Translations under genes and position numbers: made by a program
Assembly: GCF_001787335.1 (NCBI RefSeq)
Contig: NZ_CP014676.1
Location: forward strand, 1 to 64,000
Length of the DNA stretch: 64,000 nucleotides
Direction of reading: 5' to 3'
From: Kozakia baliensis
Lineage (GTDB): Bacteria > Pseudomonadota > Alphaproteobacteria > Acetobacterales > Acetobacteraceae
Shown here: piece by piece, positions 1-8,196 of the stretch
How the letters are laid out: each line of letters opens with the position of its first letter
Numbering within the stretch: position 1 is the stretch's first letter
Notes under the pieces: model-generated
The model's input: only the letters and a program-made list of their open reading frames with translations
The model's database searches: none
What the model was told of the DNA's origin: nothing

Positions 1-78
1 ACCTAAAATCAGGCATAATGACACAGAAACAAACTACCGGCCGCGCGGTGGGATTGGAGCCCGACCGCGTGATCGCGG

Positions 79-261
79 TCAGGGACGCGGAAGGGTGACG
101 GCGGCCCCGTCATAAGGCTCCTGACCGAGCCGGCGGCGAAGGGTGCGGAGCACCAAAAGCTGGCCGGTGGTGGGATCGCGGTGGGTGAAGCCGTAATCGA
201 GGGCGTCGTCGTCTTCCATGTCGACGTCGGAGCGCAGATGCAGATAGAGGGGTGCGGACAT
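79..261 (-). CDS. small hypothetical protein, 60 aa
   Basis: I do not recognise this 60-residue protein. The ATG at 261 is chosen because AAGGAG lies 8 nt upstream on the minus strand. It is acidic near residues 12-20 (DVDMEDDDA) and basic towards the end. It follows the 87-residue gene at 305-568 on the same strand and is probably co-transcribed with it. Confidence 0.6.
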   Translation of the reverse strand: MSAPLYLHLRSDVDMEDDDALDYGFTHRDPTTGQLLVLRTLRRRLGQEPYDGAAVTLPRP

Positions 262-304
262 GATCGGACTCCTTGAAGCGGGATGGACGCGGTGAGGTTG
301 GAGC

Positions 305-568
305 TCAGAACGGGATGAGCGCGTCCCAGTCGATATCGTCGGCTGGCGGGACGGGCGCTGGCCTGGAGACGTGCGCACGCCAGGCCTCGATGCCATACTC
401 TTCGATGAAGTCGGGGGCGGCGGCGTCCTCCGGATGCGGGACACGGGGTCCGGCATAGAATGGGTTGGGGTACCAGACGTCGCGGTCGCTCAGCACCCGG
501 GCGCTGTCCGGGTTGCAACGCCCTGCCTCACGCGCCCATTCGCGATCGGCCAGTTGTTCGTAAGACAT
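305..568 (-). CDS. small hypothetical protein, 87 aa
   Basis: Unrecognised soluble 87-residue protein without a signal peptide or membrane segment. A strong ribosome binding site (AAAGGAGA) precedes the ATG. The middle is proline- and aromatic-rich (WYPNPFYAGPRVPHPED) and the end is acidic (DDIDWDALIPF). It is the first gene of a two-gene minus-strand unit with the 60-residue gene downstream. Confidence 0.65.
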   Translation of the reverse strand: MSYEQLADREWAREAGRCNPDSARVLSDRDVWYPNPFYAGPRVPHPEDAAAPDFIEEYGIEAWRAHVSRPAPVPPADDIDWDALIPF

Positions 569-824
569 GCGGGATCTCCTTTTGATTTCTGCTCCCTGAT
601 GTCTTTCGCGAGGGCACGGTCGGCCGGCTGGGGCAATGGCGCGCCGTGGCGCGGCCGCGCAGCGGCTTCACCATTGCGGCGGCCGGGCGGCTGTGGCGCG
701 TTTCGTTATTCCGATCCCTTTCTATTATTCGTCCTACCTTCGACTGACGAGCGCGATATTGGTGGACGGTAAAACAGCCACATCGCACAACAAGCCGATA
801 ATTTTTTTTGTGACCTGTTTTTCG

Positions 825-834
825 GTCGCATGAT
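825..834 (+). promoter_or_regulatory. GTCGCATGAT box, site 1
   Basis: The 10-mer GTCGCATGAT ends 42 nt before the GTG start at 877. A run of eight T residues lies about 20 nt upstream. The 300-base gap between 568 and 877 holds nothing else I recognise. This is one of 13 copies in the window; its CATGAT half resembles a -10 hexamer. Confidence 0.5.
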
Positions 835-876
835 TCTTTGATGACGTTAGGCCAAGCAAAAGAGGGGCGTTTCATC

Positions 877-1326
877 GTGAAACGAGCGTTCCGCCAAGCC
901 CGGGGAAAGAGTATGCCGACATCATCTTTGGCGCCTGACGTTTGCGAAGAACGGATCGAGACGCGACTTTTGACGCCCGATGCCACATGCCGCCGCTGCG
1001 ATGGCGTTGGCGGCTTTTGGAATTGGCAGGACGTTGGGAACGGCACAAGCTACATGGTGCGACGTTTTTTCAGATGTCCCTGCATCGCGATCTGCCCGCC
1101 CAGCGAGGTGATGGAACGTCTCGCCGATTTTGAAATACCACTCTGGCTTAAAGAGACGCTCGCGCAATTATGGATGCTACGGGCAAACGAGATGGCGGAG
1201 AACGCGAGACTGCTCTGGCGCATCGCGTCCGCGCGGGTGCACGTTGAAGCGGAGATTTATCGCGCCGAACATGGTCACTATCCAGACACGATGCGTCTAG
1301 CGGAGAATTCCTCCGCGAAAGGATGA
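877..1326 (+). CDS. cysteine-rich hypothetical protein
   Basis: Unrecognised protein of 149 residues. It carries a CRRCDGVGGF segment followed by a CPCIAIC segment, a spacing typical of a small zinc-binding module. The GTG at 877 is preferred over upstream ATGs because AGAGGGG lies 7 nt before it and the GTCGCATGAT box ends 42 nt upstream, as for other genes here. The C-terminal half looks helical. DNA or RNA binding is possible but not shown. Confidence 0.55.
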   Translation: MKRAFRQARGKSMPTSSLAPDVCEERIETRLLTPDATCRRCDGVGGFWNWQDVGNGTSYMVRRFFRCPCIAICPPSEVMERLADFEIPLWLKETLAQLWMLRANEMAENARLLWRIASARVHVEAEIYRAEHGHYPDTMRLAENSSAKG

Positions 1327-1362
1327 GGTCGGCATGAGACGACGTCAGTAGGAGAGTAAACG

Positions 1363-1806
1363 ATGGGCACGCCAGCAAAAGAACGTCAGAAAGCCTATCT
1401 TCGGCGCGTCGAAGAGCTTGGCTTCAAAAGGGTCAACCTCATGGTGCCAGCGGAGCGACACAAAGAAATTTGCGCCATAGCACGTCAGATGTGCGACGAC
1501 GATCGGGACCGACTATCGACAGCGCCTCTACAGAAGCGCCACCGGAACGTTTTAGAAAATAAGTGTCAAGAGATCGCCTCGTTCGAAATCGCTGTAAACG
1601 ATCAGGATGGCGACCTTCAAAAGGAGCCAGGTGAACGTCGGGTGCGCTATTACCAGTATGCCGCGCCTGCCGAACAAGCAGATTGTCGGTCGACGGAAGG
1701 CAGAAAGTTTCGACGGGCGGCTCTTTTCCTCCTCGCTGGACTGCTCGGTCATTTGACGGGTGCTTCGCTGTCCGCTCTATGGCGTGGAAAAATAAGGAGG
1801 CTGTGA
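1363..1806 (+). CDS. hypothetical protein with C-terminal membrane segment
   Basis: Unrecognised protein of 147 residues with a good ribosome binding site (GGAGAG) before the ATG. The first 45 residues (KERQKAYLRRVEELGFKR...VPAERH) resemble a short helix-turn-helix or ribbon-helix-helix type plasmid protein. Residues about 122-138 form one hydrophobic segment (ALFLLAGLLGHLTGASL), suggesting an anchored tail. It overlaps the 3' end of the minus-strand gene at 1777-2103. Confidence 0.5.
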   Translation: MGTPAKERQKAYLRRVEELGFKRVNLMVPAERHKEICAIARQMCDDDRDRLSTAPLQKRHRNVLENKCQEIASFEIAVNDQDGDLQKEPGERRVRYYQYAAPAEQADCRSTEGRKFRRAALFLLAGLLGHLTGASLSALWRGKIRRL

Positions 1807-2103
1807 AGGCGATTTTTCTCTATGATCCGCCACTCGTTGAACCGTCAATTCAACCCTCGCCTTTCCAGCCGTCTGCTGCTCATCGTTGCAGGTCAGACAA
1901 GCAATGCCGCGCTTGACGGTGGTCATGTTGCGGCATTCCTGCCAAGCGGAGCACCAGCCGCAACGTTTGCAGCTGAAAAAGGCGATCATGGTCATGCCGG
2001 GACCGTAGGTGCCGCCATGGTCGCCGACATCGACGGCGTGGGCGAGAATGCGCCGGGGCGTGCGCGGTTTGACATAACCGAAGAGATCGAGTTGCTGGGC
2101 CAT
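1777..2103 (-). CDS. putative zinc-ribbon protein, 108 aa
   Basis: Unrecognised 108-residue protein. Two cysteine clusters (CKRCGWC near residue 43 and CLTC near residue 71) suggest a treble-clef or zinc-ribbon fold. The ATG at 2103 has GAGAAGGAA upstream and a GTCGCATGAT box 43 nt before it. The start MAQQLDLFGYV resembles small plasmid proteins of unknown role. Confidence 0.55.
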   Translation of the reverse strand: MAQQLDLFGYVKPRTPRRILAHAVDVGDHGGTYGPGMTMIAFFSCKRCGWCSAWQECRNMTTVKRGIACLTCNDEQQTAGKARVELTVQRVADHREKSPSQPPYFSTP

Positions 2104-2117
2104 TCCGGCATTCCTTC

Positions 2118-2428
2118 TCAAGTCAGGAAGGAAGCAGAGCGAAGTATCATGCGACGGTGGGAGAATAATCGCAGCGCTTCGAAAAAATCTATCACGTCCC
2201 ATCGTGCCACGATGTTCAGTGCGGCGCGATGCTCCATCATGTTGAAGCGCAGAGCAGCCCGCCATTCGCATTCCGCCGGCCGTTCGATATCCGGTGCATC
2301 GAGGGCGAGGGCGTCATAAATTTTGCGCGGCGCGATCGGCGATGATCACCGGGCTGTCGGCAGCGATGCCGCTTGGCACGGCTTAGATCTTGATGGAACG
2401 CGCAACCGGTCAGGATGGGCATCGTCAT
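2118..2428 (-). pseudogene. probable frameshifted small gene
   Basis: A good ribosome binding site (AAGGAGA) and ATG at 2428 open a frame (MTMPILTGCAFHQDL) that soon becomes arginine-rich and unlike a protein. Protein-like sequence continues in a second frame (VPSGIAADSPVIIADRAA) and then a third (KIYDALALDAPDIERP...WDVIDFFEALRLF) before a stop at 2118. Two small indels would join them into one protein of about 100 residues. I do not recognise the product. A sequencing error or decay would both explain it. Confidence 0.4.
2146..2155 (-). promoter_or_regulatory. GTCGCATGAT box, site 2
   Basis: Exact 10-mer on the minus strand, 43 nt before the ATG at 2103. It lies inside the 3' part of the frameshifted gene at 2118-2428. 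Confidence 0.45.
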
Positions 2429-2471
2429 GCAGCATCTCCTTGCCCCGACGAAGAACGGCGGCGGCGCGTCG

Positions 2472-2939
2472 TCACCGCAGGTAGGGAGTGATGTCGATCG
2501 GCTGGAAAGGCGAAACACATAACAGGGGGATGCCGGCCTGCTCGAAGGCGAGAGCCACGAGAGCATCGCGCCTCTGCCGGTCGGGCCGCCGATGGGTGCG
2601 GTCGTTCAGTTCGATACCCAGGAGGATATGGCCGTTGCGAAGATCGACCAGCATGAAATCAGCGCTCTTGGAGGCGATGCGCCAAAAGGCGCTTTGCCTT
2701 TCTTTGCCGCCTCCCGTGGTGCGGAATGCATCGCCCAGACGCACCTGCGGGCAAAGATGAAGGTGGGCCGGAAGCTGGTGGCGCAGCTCGGAGAGCACCC
2801 GTCTCTCCCATTCGGAAAGCAGCGGACGGGCCCGGTAACACGCGCTTTCTGCCGCCGTGCGGCTGAGCAAAAATGCGGTGACGGCGAACAGGGCCACCAA
2901 CACGGCGATCAGCGGGAGACCGCCCGTCAGGTAATGCAT
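2472..2939 (-). CDS. DUF2726-like membrane-anchored protein
   Basis: The 155-residue protein has one N-terminal membrane segment (residues 7-27, PLIAVLVALFAVTAFLL) and a cytoplasmic domain resembling DUF2726, a restriction-endonuclease-like fold. The region FMLVDLRNGHILLGIELND followed by a basic stretch and VALAFEQAGIPLLCVSP fits the family pattern. The biochemical role is unknown. Translation may be coupled to the 21-codon frame that ends inside its first codons. Confidence 0.7.
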   Translation of the reverse strand: MHYLTGGLPLIAVLVALFAVTAFLLSRTAAESACYRARPLLSEWERRVLSELRHQLPAHLHLCPQVRLGDAFRTTGGGKERQSAFWRIASKSADFMLVDLRNGHILLGIELNDRTHRRPDRQRRDALVALAFEQAGIPLLCVSPFQPIDITPYLR

Positions 2940-2992
2940 GGTATGACCCCGCTATCACCGGCGACGCGGCCAGAGACATGACGCAAAATCAT
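2927..2992 (-). CDS. possible 21-residue leader ORF
   Basis: The ATG at 2992 has AGAGGGA upstream and lies 43 nt from a GTCGCATGAT box, the same geometry as real genes here. The frame encodes 21 residues (MILRHVSGRVAG...) and its stop lies four codons into the DUF2726 gene, in another frame. It may be a leader that couples translation to the next gene. It could also be chance. Confidence 0.35.
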   Translation of the reverse strand: MILRHVSGRVAGDSGVIPCIT

Positions 2993-3034
2993 CGCGCGTT
3001 CCCTCTCGATGTGGAAAAGCCAGCCAAGCACCCA

Positions 3035-3044
3035 ATCATGCGAC
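3035..3044 (-). promoter_or_regulatory. GTCGCATGAT box, site 3
   Basis: Exact 10-mer on the minus strand, 43 nt before the ATG at 2992. It forms a back-to-back pair with site 4. Confidence 0.5.
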
Positions 3045-3106
3045 GGACCCCGTCACGACATGGATTCGCCGAAAAAACCTAACAACTTCAGGTGAGACGC
3101 TTTGCG

Positions 3107-3116
3107 GTCGCATGTT
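3107..3116 (+). promoter_or_regulatory. GTCGCATGTT box, site 4
   Basis: One-mismatch copy of the 10-mer, 40 nt before the ATG at 3156. With site 3 it would give divergent promoters in the 3000-3155 gap. Confidence 0.5.
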
Positions 3117-3155
3117 GACCTTCGAGACTGGCTTTATCCTGAAAGGAGAACAGGC

Positions 3156-3449
3156 ATGCCGAAACGCGGACGAGACGATCAAGACACAAAGCCGGAAAAA
3201 CCCTGCGAAAAACGCACCTATAAAGCGGCATCGCAGACTCTGACGCCAGATCAGGTGGTTTTTGCGGAGAACGGCTCACCTCACAAACGCGACCGCTGCG
3301 AACCCGTCTTCCAGTCGAACGAATCGAAGCACCGGCGCTACTACGAGCGCAATCGCGAACTGGTGCGCGAGCGTCAACGCATCGCCCACGAAAAGCGCCG
3401 CGCAGCACAGGCGATCGCCTCAGGGCAAGCGGAAGGAGAGGTGTCATGA
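3156..3449 (+). CDS. small basic hypothetical protein, 97 aa
   Basis: Very charged 97-residue protein with a strong ribosome binding site (AAAGGAGA). The C-terminal half (KHRRYYERNRELVRERQ) should form a basic helix or coiled coil. Its stop overlaps the start of the NERD gene by ATGA, so the two are translationally coupled. I do not recognise the family. Confidence 0.65.
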   Translation: MPKRGRDDQDTKPEKPCEKRTYKAASQTLTPDQVVFAENGSPHKRDRCEPVFQSNESKHRRYYERNRELVRERQRIAHEKRRAAQAIASGQAEGEVS

Positions 3450-4078
3450 GGTTGCGCCGGCGCGCACCTGGCACGGCCTCGCGGCGGCTATGCAGCGACG
3501 CCGAGCACGCCGTCCTCAAGGCGCTGCGTGCCGAAATGCAGGGCCGCCGTGGCGAGGACGAGGTGCGGGCGGCGATCGAACAGTCCAACCTGCCTGCCCT
3601 GCATGACCTCATGCTGCCGCGCGGCGCGTCGCACACAGCGCAGATCGATCATCTGGTGGCGACGAGCGCCGGGCTTCTGGTGGTGGAAACCAAGCGCCTC
3701 AGCGGCCGGATCGTCGGCCACAGCCAGGACGATCACTGGCGACAGGTCTTTGCCGGCGAACCGGAGGATGCGCCCCCGCGCCGGATCTACAGCCCGCTTC
3801 GCCAGAATGCCGTGCATTGCGCCGCTGTTTACGAAGCAGTGCGCGACATCGAGGCAGATATCTTCGTTCATAGCCGCGTGGTAATGACAGGCGTGACCGA
3901 GATCGCCCCCCAACTCGCCCCTTTCGTGCTGACGCTCGCGGCCTTTACCGCCGAACTGCGCAGCGCCCACGCCCCCCAACCCGATGGAGCGACCGCGCGG
4001 GCGCTGAGGCGCGTGGCCGCTCTCGCGGCGCGCTATGACGGGCGGCGCAGCGGGACGATGGTGTCCGGCTCGGGTTGA
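3446..4078 (+). CDS. NERD domain (nuclease-related) protein
   Basis: The 210-residue protein matches the NERD pattern. GRRGEDEVRAAIE near residue 33 is followed by QIDHLVATSAGLLVVETKR near residue 66, with the D...ExK arrangement of restriction-endonuclease-like folds, then W near residue 98. NERD proteins are thought to act on DNA, but the substrate here is unknown. The gene is coupled to the 97-residue gene upstream and overlaps the convergent gene at 4033-4650 by 46 bases. Confidence 0.75.
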   Translation: MRLRRRAPGTASRRLCSDAEHAVLKALRAEMQGRRGEDEVRAAIEQSNLPALHDLMLPRGASHTAQIDHLVATSAGLLVVETKRLSGRIVGHSQDDHWRQVFAGEPEDAPPRRIYSPLRQNAVHCAAVYEAVRDIEADIFVHSRVVMTGVTEIAPQLAPFVLTLAAFTAELRSAHAPQPDGATARALRRVAALAARYDGRRSGTMVSGSG

Positions 4079-4650
4079 TCGTCCCCATCCTCGTCCTCGC
4101 CCTCGACCGCTTCGGGGGCGCGTCCGTAGTTCCGCTTGAGATAGCCGAACAGGCGCGTGCGATCCTTGGGCGTCAGCGGAAAGGTTTTGACGAAGGAATC
4201 GAAGCCTTCGTCTTCATACTCGTCGCAGAGAATCTCGAGCGAGACGTCGTCGGCAATTTTGGCCGACGTCGCCTCGACCGCCACAAGGAGCGTCGGGTCG
4301 TTGGGATCGTAGCTGACCTGGACGACCCAGCCGCGCCCCAGCACGATCGTGTCGGTGACCGGCAACCCAGGATCAAAGGGCGGCCATACCCCAAGCGCGA
4401 CGCCTTTGTAGTCGGCGGCATAGGTCTTGATCAGCGCCACAACGAGCCGCTCGGTCTGCGGGCGCATGGCGTCGAGATCTTTGGTCAGTTCCGGCATGGC
4501 GTCGTCATCGTCCTGCGCGGCCTCGTAGGCGGCGGTCCGCTCGGGCGTCCAGTAGGCGTCGGCGGCTTGCTCCAACTCTTCTTCGGTATAGACGCGCCGT
4601 TCACGGCGGGTGGGCTTTGCCGGCGTCGGCTTGGTCTTTTTGGGCGGCAT
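4033..4650 (-). CDS. acidic hypothetical protein, 205 aa
   Basis: Unrecognised soluble protein. A basic lysine/proline-rich start (MPPKKTKPTPAKPTRRERR) is followed by a long acidic body and an acidic tail (EGEDEDGDDQPEPD). No catalytic motif or membrane segment is visible. It shares the minus strand with 4692-5285 and may form a unit with it. Confidence 0.6.
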   Translation of the reverse strand: MPPKKTKPTPAKPTRRERRVYTEEELEQAADAYWTPERTAAYEAAQDDDDAMPELTKDLDAMRPQTERLVVALIKTYAADYKGVALGVWPPFDPGLPVTDTIVLGRGWVVQVSYDPNDPTLLVAVEATSAKIADDVSLEILCDEYEDEGFDSFVKTFPLTPKDRTRLFGYLKRNYGRAPEAVEGEDEDGDDQPEPDTIVPLRRPS

Positions 4651-4691
4651 CGGTGCGATATCCTTGATGAAGAAAACTTGGGTTGGGGCGA

Positions 4692-5285
4692 TCAGTGCAG
4701 GTCGTTTTTCACCGGCGCAAGGGGGATGGAAGGCAGAGGCGGCAAAACCACGCCGCAGAGGGGAGGCACTTCATCCATCAGCGCACCGCACATTTCATAC
4801 AACATCCGGGGCAGCGCTTTGGTTTGCGCGGATGTCAGGTGCCCGGTTTCCAGCGACAGAAATGTCGTGAGCGCCGGGATGGTTTTCGGGAGGAGAGGCG
4901 CGGCCGGCACGTCGGGAATGGCAACCTTGCCGGTCAAGACGCCGAACCCATGCAGCGCCATGGCGACCCCGTAGGTCTTCTCCTGCCATTCCTCGCGCCA
5001 GCACAACGTGCCCAACAGGGTCGGGTTGGCGAGATTATCGCGGCCGTAGTGGATCCGCATCGCCACGGCGCCATCCTCGATGCCGCCCGCGACGCGCGCA
5101 TAATCGAGGCAAACCCACCACCCCTTGAAGTCAGGGTGCGGCACGGGCCCGTTATTGGTCCGCGCGATCTTGGCATAGGCGGCTTTGACGGCCGGATCGG
5201 TCGGACTTGGAAACGACACCTCATACCGGACATGATCGTCGAACAGGATATGCTCGCCCCGGCGATAGTTGACCGCCGCGCTCAT
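4692..5285 (-). CDS. hypothetical protein, 197 aa
   Basis: Unrecognised protein of 197 residues starting MSAAVNYRRGEHILFDDHVRY. The ATG at 5285 is the first one where protein-like sequence begins. The upstream extension to 5474 is low in coding character. The ribosome binding site (GAAAGAA) is modest. Divergent from the gene at 5473. Confidence 0.55.
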   Translation of the reverse strand: MSAAVNYRRGEHILFDDHVRYEVSFPSPTDPAVKAAYAKIARTNNGPVPHPDFKGWWVCLDYARVAGGIEDGAVAMRIHYGRDNLANPTLLGTLCWREEWQEKTYGVAMALHGFGVLTGKVAIPDVPAAPLLPKTIPALTTFLSLETGHLTSAQTKALPRMLYEMCGALMDEVPPLCGVVLPPLPSIPLAPVKNDLH

Positions 5286-5428
5286 CGAGAAATTCTTTCG
5301 TGATGTTGAGAAAACCGACACATCCTGGCGCTCCTTCTGGCGGTTGCGTTCCTGTTGGTCTTTGGAGGGTAGGCGTCCGACTTGCGACGGTATGAAGAAT
5401 TTCGCGCTGAGCACAAAAAAAATGCACG

Positions 5429-5438
5429 GTCGCATGAT
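5429..5438 (+). promoter_or_regulatory. GTCGCATGAT box, site 5
   Basis: Exact 10-mer, 35 nt before the ATG at 5473. An A8 tract (ACAAAAAAAATG) lies about 8 nt upstream. Confidence 0.55.
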
Positions 5439-5472
5439 GGAAGGCGACGATCGGATCGAAGGAGTTTCGATC

Positions 5473-5673
5473 ATGGATGCTTTTCTCCGTTATCCCCGCA
5501 CGCCGCGCCGCACGCCACGAGAACGGCTGGCGGCGCATTTCCGGCACGCTACCGGAACTTGTCTACTGCCGGATGCCGGCGCGCTCGTCGGCGTCATCGT
5601 GCAGCCAGCCGCACCGCATGAGACGCTAGCGGTACGTCCGCCAACCCACCCTGCGCCAGGAATGCTGGTATGA
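5473..5673 (+). CDS. small hypothetical protein, 66 aa
   Basis: Unrecognised 66-residue protein starting MDAFLRYPRTPRR, with GGAG 8 nt before the ATG. Arginine- and proline-rich. Its stop overlaps the start of the next gene by ATGA, so it is the first gene of a two-gene unit. Confidence 0.55.
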   Translation: MDAFLRYPRTPRRTPRERLAAHFRHATGTCLLPDAGALVGVIVQPAAPHETLAVRPPTHPAPGMLV

Positions 5674-6122
5674 GGATGCAACGCGGCTTCGGATCGCTCT
5701 TTCCGCTGATCCTGCTCCTGACCACCGCGGCGGCTCCCATCTCATCGGCTTCGCCCGTCACGCGGGACGGAACACCGACGACACCGCCCCCTGCGGATTT
5801 GCTCGCCAAGACCAACGCCATGAAAAGCGCGTGTCGCGCCTGGATTCCCCAAATACCGGTCCAGCCTCTTACGCCGACACCCGCGCTGGGCGGCACGCTG
5901 GCCGCGCGCCAGCAATTCGATACGTGCGAGATGGTGCTTCACACCGAAAAGGCGAGCAGGATGTTCATGGTCCTGACGCTCGGCAGCGTTTGGGGCGGAA
6001 TCATGACGCTGATCGTCTTGTTTTTCGCCGTGCGCTTGGTTGCACGCGCTTTGCATCGTCTCAATGCCGGGTGGTTTGCGCCGTTGCGCTCAGAATGGTC
6101 AACACGTCGTGACAAATATTGA
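5670..6122 (+). CDS. hypothetical exported protein with C-terminal TM
   Basis: 150 residues. A signal peptide occupies residues 1-27 (GSLFPLILLLTTAAAPISSA), an extracytoplasmic segment with two cysteines follows, and a membrane helix spans about residues 100-125 (FMVLTLGSVWGGIMTLIVLFF). The topology suggests a small inner-membrane protein facing the periplasm. Translationally coupled to the 66-residue gene. No family recognised. Confidence 0.6.
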   Translation: MRMQRGFGSLFPLILLLTTAAAPISSASPVTRDGTPTTPPPADLLAKTNAMKSACRAWIPQIPVQPLTPTPALGGTLAARQQFDTCEMVLHTEKASRMFMVLTLGSVWGGIMTLIVLFFAVRLVARALHRLNAGWFAPLRSEWSTRRDKY

Positions 6123-6128
6123 CAACCG

Positions 6129-6368
6129 ATGATCCCAAACCCGAATGAGCAAGAAGTCCGAGATTGCGCGAGAAGAATCGCTGCAATGGGAGTCCTTGAC
6201 TATTCTTTTAGTGGATACGGAGAGGGGGTCGGCATGCTCATGTCCTTTTGCCGAGCATCGGCCACCCCACGCGATTGGCTTTGCCCCTTAGAGGCCAATG
6301 ACTTTGACACGTCGCCTGAACTATTTCCTCAAACTCCCGCGCGTGAAATTCATGGATGGAGAAATTGA
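6129..6368 (+). CDS. small hypothetical protein, 79 aa
   Basis: Unrecognised 79-residue protein (MIPNPNEQEVRDCARRIAAMG...). It begins six bases after the previous stop and has no clear ribosome binding site, so coupling to the gene upstream is possible. No motif seen. Confidence 0.4.
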   Translation: MIPNPNEQEVRDCARRIAAMGVLDYSFSGYGEGVGMLMSFCRASATPRDWLCPLEANDFDTSPELFPQTPAREIHGWRN

Positions 6369-6370
6369 AC

Positions 6371-6640
6371 ATGGCCAACGACGAGACTCCCGTGAGCCGC
6401 GAAATTATTCAAATTTCACCGTGTGACGGCTGGGTATTCAGACATAAGAATGCGCATCGCGCCGACAGTATTTATCCGGTTGCGGCGTGGGCACTCTTAT
6501 CGACTGGTGCCGTTGTCGGATTGATCTCGGTAGCCGATGCAAAGGACCATCACGGCCGGGCAAAACTGGTCTTTCCGCCTCCTCTTGGCGGAACATATGA
6601 GCGGGTCTCTCACCCTGCCTCAGAGACGCCATACGATTGA
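6371..6640 (+). CDS. small hypothetical protein, 89 aa
   Basis: Unrecognised 89-residue protein. The ATG at 6371 is chosen because GGAG lies upstream (GGAGAAATTGAAC). One weakly hydrophobic segment (AWALLSTGAVVGLISVA) sits in the middle. It follows 6129-6368 by two bases and is probably in the same unit. Confidence 0.45.
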   Translation: MANDETPVSREIIQISPCDGWVFRHKNAHRADSIYPVAAWALLSTGAVVGLISVADAKDHHGRAKLVFPPPLGGTYERVSHPASETPYD

Positions 6641-6694
6641 CAGGCAGCCAACCGCGATAGTGCCTTTGTTCTTTTTCTCCGAACGTCCTTTTCA

Positions 6695-6704
6695 GTCGCA
6701 TCAT
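6695..6704 (+). promoter_or_regulatory. GTCGCATCAT box, site 6
   Basis: One-mismatch copy of the 10-mer, 41 nt before the ATG at 6745. Confidence 0.45.
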
Positions 6705-6744
6705 AGAAGTGGAACTTTATGGCATAGGTAAAGGACTACTTTTC

Positions 6745-7059
6745 ATGCCTGATAACCTGACGAAGCCATCGGGACAACGAACCGGGAACTATCTCTATCC
6801 GAGTGGCCTGATTTGCGCGGCTCCGCCAGGGCCGGTTCAAGCGTTCGAACGGATTTTCCCACCGGTTGCCTTCGTTCTTGCCTTAATAGGAGCGATCGGT
6901 TTCCCGGCGCTGACGATATGCTGTTTCGACGGTCTCGATGCGATCGAAATCTTGATTGCCGCTGCGTTGAGTATTTTTCTCTGGTTAGCTGTTTGCTTCG
7001 CCTGCTTTATGCTTTCGTTCAATGTCATCTGCCAGCCAAGAATGACGGACTATAAGTAA
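6745..7059 (+). CDS. small two-helix membrane protein
   Basis: 104 residues with two hydrophobic helices, about residues 40-58 (VAFVLALIGAIGFPALTI) and 70-92 (LIAAALSIFLWLAVCFACFML). Start chosen from the position of the upstream GTCGCATCAT box; the ribosome binding site is weak. Function unknown. The 210 bases that follow hold nothing I recognise. Confidence 0.5.
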   Translation: MPDNLTKPSGQRTGNYLYPSGLICAAPPGPVQAFERIFPPVAFVLALIGAIGFPALTICCFDGLDAIEILIAAALSIFLWLAVCFACFMLSFNVICQPRMTDYK

Positions 7060-7271
7060 CGACAATCTGGCGAATACTGATCTTTGAGGAAATATCTTGA
7101 TATTTATCAGCAACGCTTCTTCGTCTCCGGATTAAAACCTTTGTCGTCGGCGCCCTCGCCGATCGCAGGTTGGGATAAGTCGCGGCGCGTGCACTGATTT
7201 TCACCGAACTCGATCGTCTCGATCGTGCCACGACACACGAAACTTCAGGATGATCCTCCTTGGACACAATC

Positions 7272-7733
7272 ATGAACAACGAGCGGAAACTCGACCAGGC
7301 GAGAAAATCCTATGCCGCCCTGATGCTGCCGGTGGGGTGCCTGCTCCCCAATCTGATCGCCTTTTTCTCGCTCGGCGCGACGGGGGGGCGGGAAACGAAC
7401 ACTCCAGGTACGTTGCAAGCATATGGCGCTTCACCGAACCTGCTGCTCGAACCCATGCTGCTAGCGCAGTGTGCAGCGTTGATCGTGCTGCTGGCCTGTC
7501 TCGTGTTCGGAACATTGCATTTCTATAAAAGCGCGTCGGTTGCGACACCCCAAAAGCAGCCGTCGCGCATCGCCGGTCTCTACTTCTTGGCGGTCTTATT
7601 GTCTCTGTCGTTCTCCTACGCCAGTCTTCAGCATACGCGGTCGGTCATGAACGAAAACATCTGCCAGAACGCGAAGAACCCGTTTGCCTTTTCTTCTTCG
7701 CCGAGTGCCCCTGCCGGCGTGGCATGTCGCTGA
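7272..7733 (+). CDS. hypothetical membrane protein, 153 aa
   Basis: Three hydrophobic segments are visible: residues about 16-35 (ALMLPVGCLLPNLIAFFSLG), 60-85 (LLAQCAALIVLLACLVFGTL) and 100-117 (LYFLAVLLSLSFSYASL). No family recognised. The ATG at 7272 is used; an upstream TTG at 7260 is possible. Confidence 0.5.
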   Translation: MNNERKLDQARKSYAALMLPVGCLLPNLIAFFSLGATGGRETNTPGTLQAYGASPNLLLEPMLLAQCAALIVLLACLVFGTLHFYKSASVATPQKQPSRIAGLYFLAVLLSLSFSYASLQHTRSVMNENICQNAKNPFAFSSSPSAPAGVACR

Positions 7734-7739
7734 CGCGCG

Positions 7740-8165
7740 CTCACGACACGGAGTTATCGTCTTGACAGCCTCATCGAACGTGCCAACGCCTTTATCAACC
7801 GGCCGGAGGGGCGTCATCTCAGTCGAAAATCCAGTTTGATGCCTCATTCGCGACCAAGGCGCCCAAACGGACTCGATCGAAAGGCGGCGGAGCATCTCCA
7901 TGAGAATGGGGTCCTGGCATGATCGACCGAAAACACCCAGCGTCGTGACGGTTCGGGAATTTTGAGCCAAAAGAGTTTTCGCCTGGAAGAGCTGCCAAGC
8001 GGCTTCCGCGACGCGTCGCCAATTGCCGGTTAACTTGACTTCGATGAGAAGTATAAAATCGTCGGCGATCACGTTTTTTCCGCTCGTACGGCGCTCGTCT
8101 TTCCAGAGGGAACGCGACCTCCACGGTAGTTTCTACAAAATTTTTCCTTGTGTTCGTGTTTTGTT
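7740..8165 (-). pseudogene. frameshifted nuclease-like remnant
   Basis: Two frames read as one protein. KNFVETTVEVAFPLERRAPYER lies upstream of a run of six A (minus strand; T6 at 8074-8079). NVIADDFILLIEVKLTGNW continues in the next frame. Deleting one A joins them. ADDFILLIEVK has the D...ExK look of a restriction-endonuclease-like fold. No good start codon is visible and the 3' end runs antisense into 7272-7733, so this is probably a decayed fragment. Confidence 0.4.
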
Positions 8166-8166
8166 C
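8152..8166 (+). promoter_or_regulatory. LexA/SOS box (GTTC-N7-GTTC)
   Basis: GTTCGTGTTTTGTTC matches exactly the alphaproteobacterial LexA operator GTTC-N7-GTTC and ends 30 bases before the imuA start. This places the mutagenesis cassette under SOS control. Confidence 0.85.
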
Positions 8167-8196
8167 TGTGCATGCTGACGTGTGGAGGCATGACAC

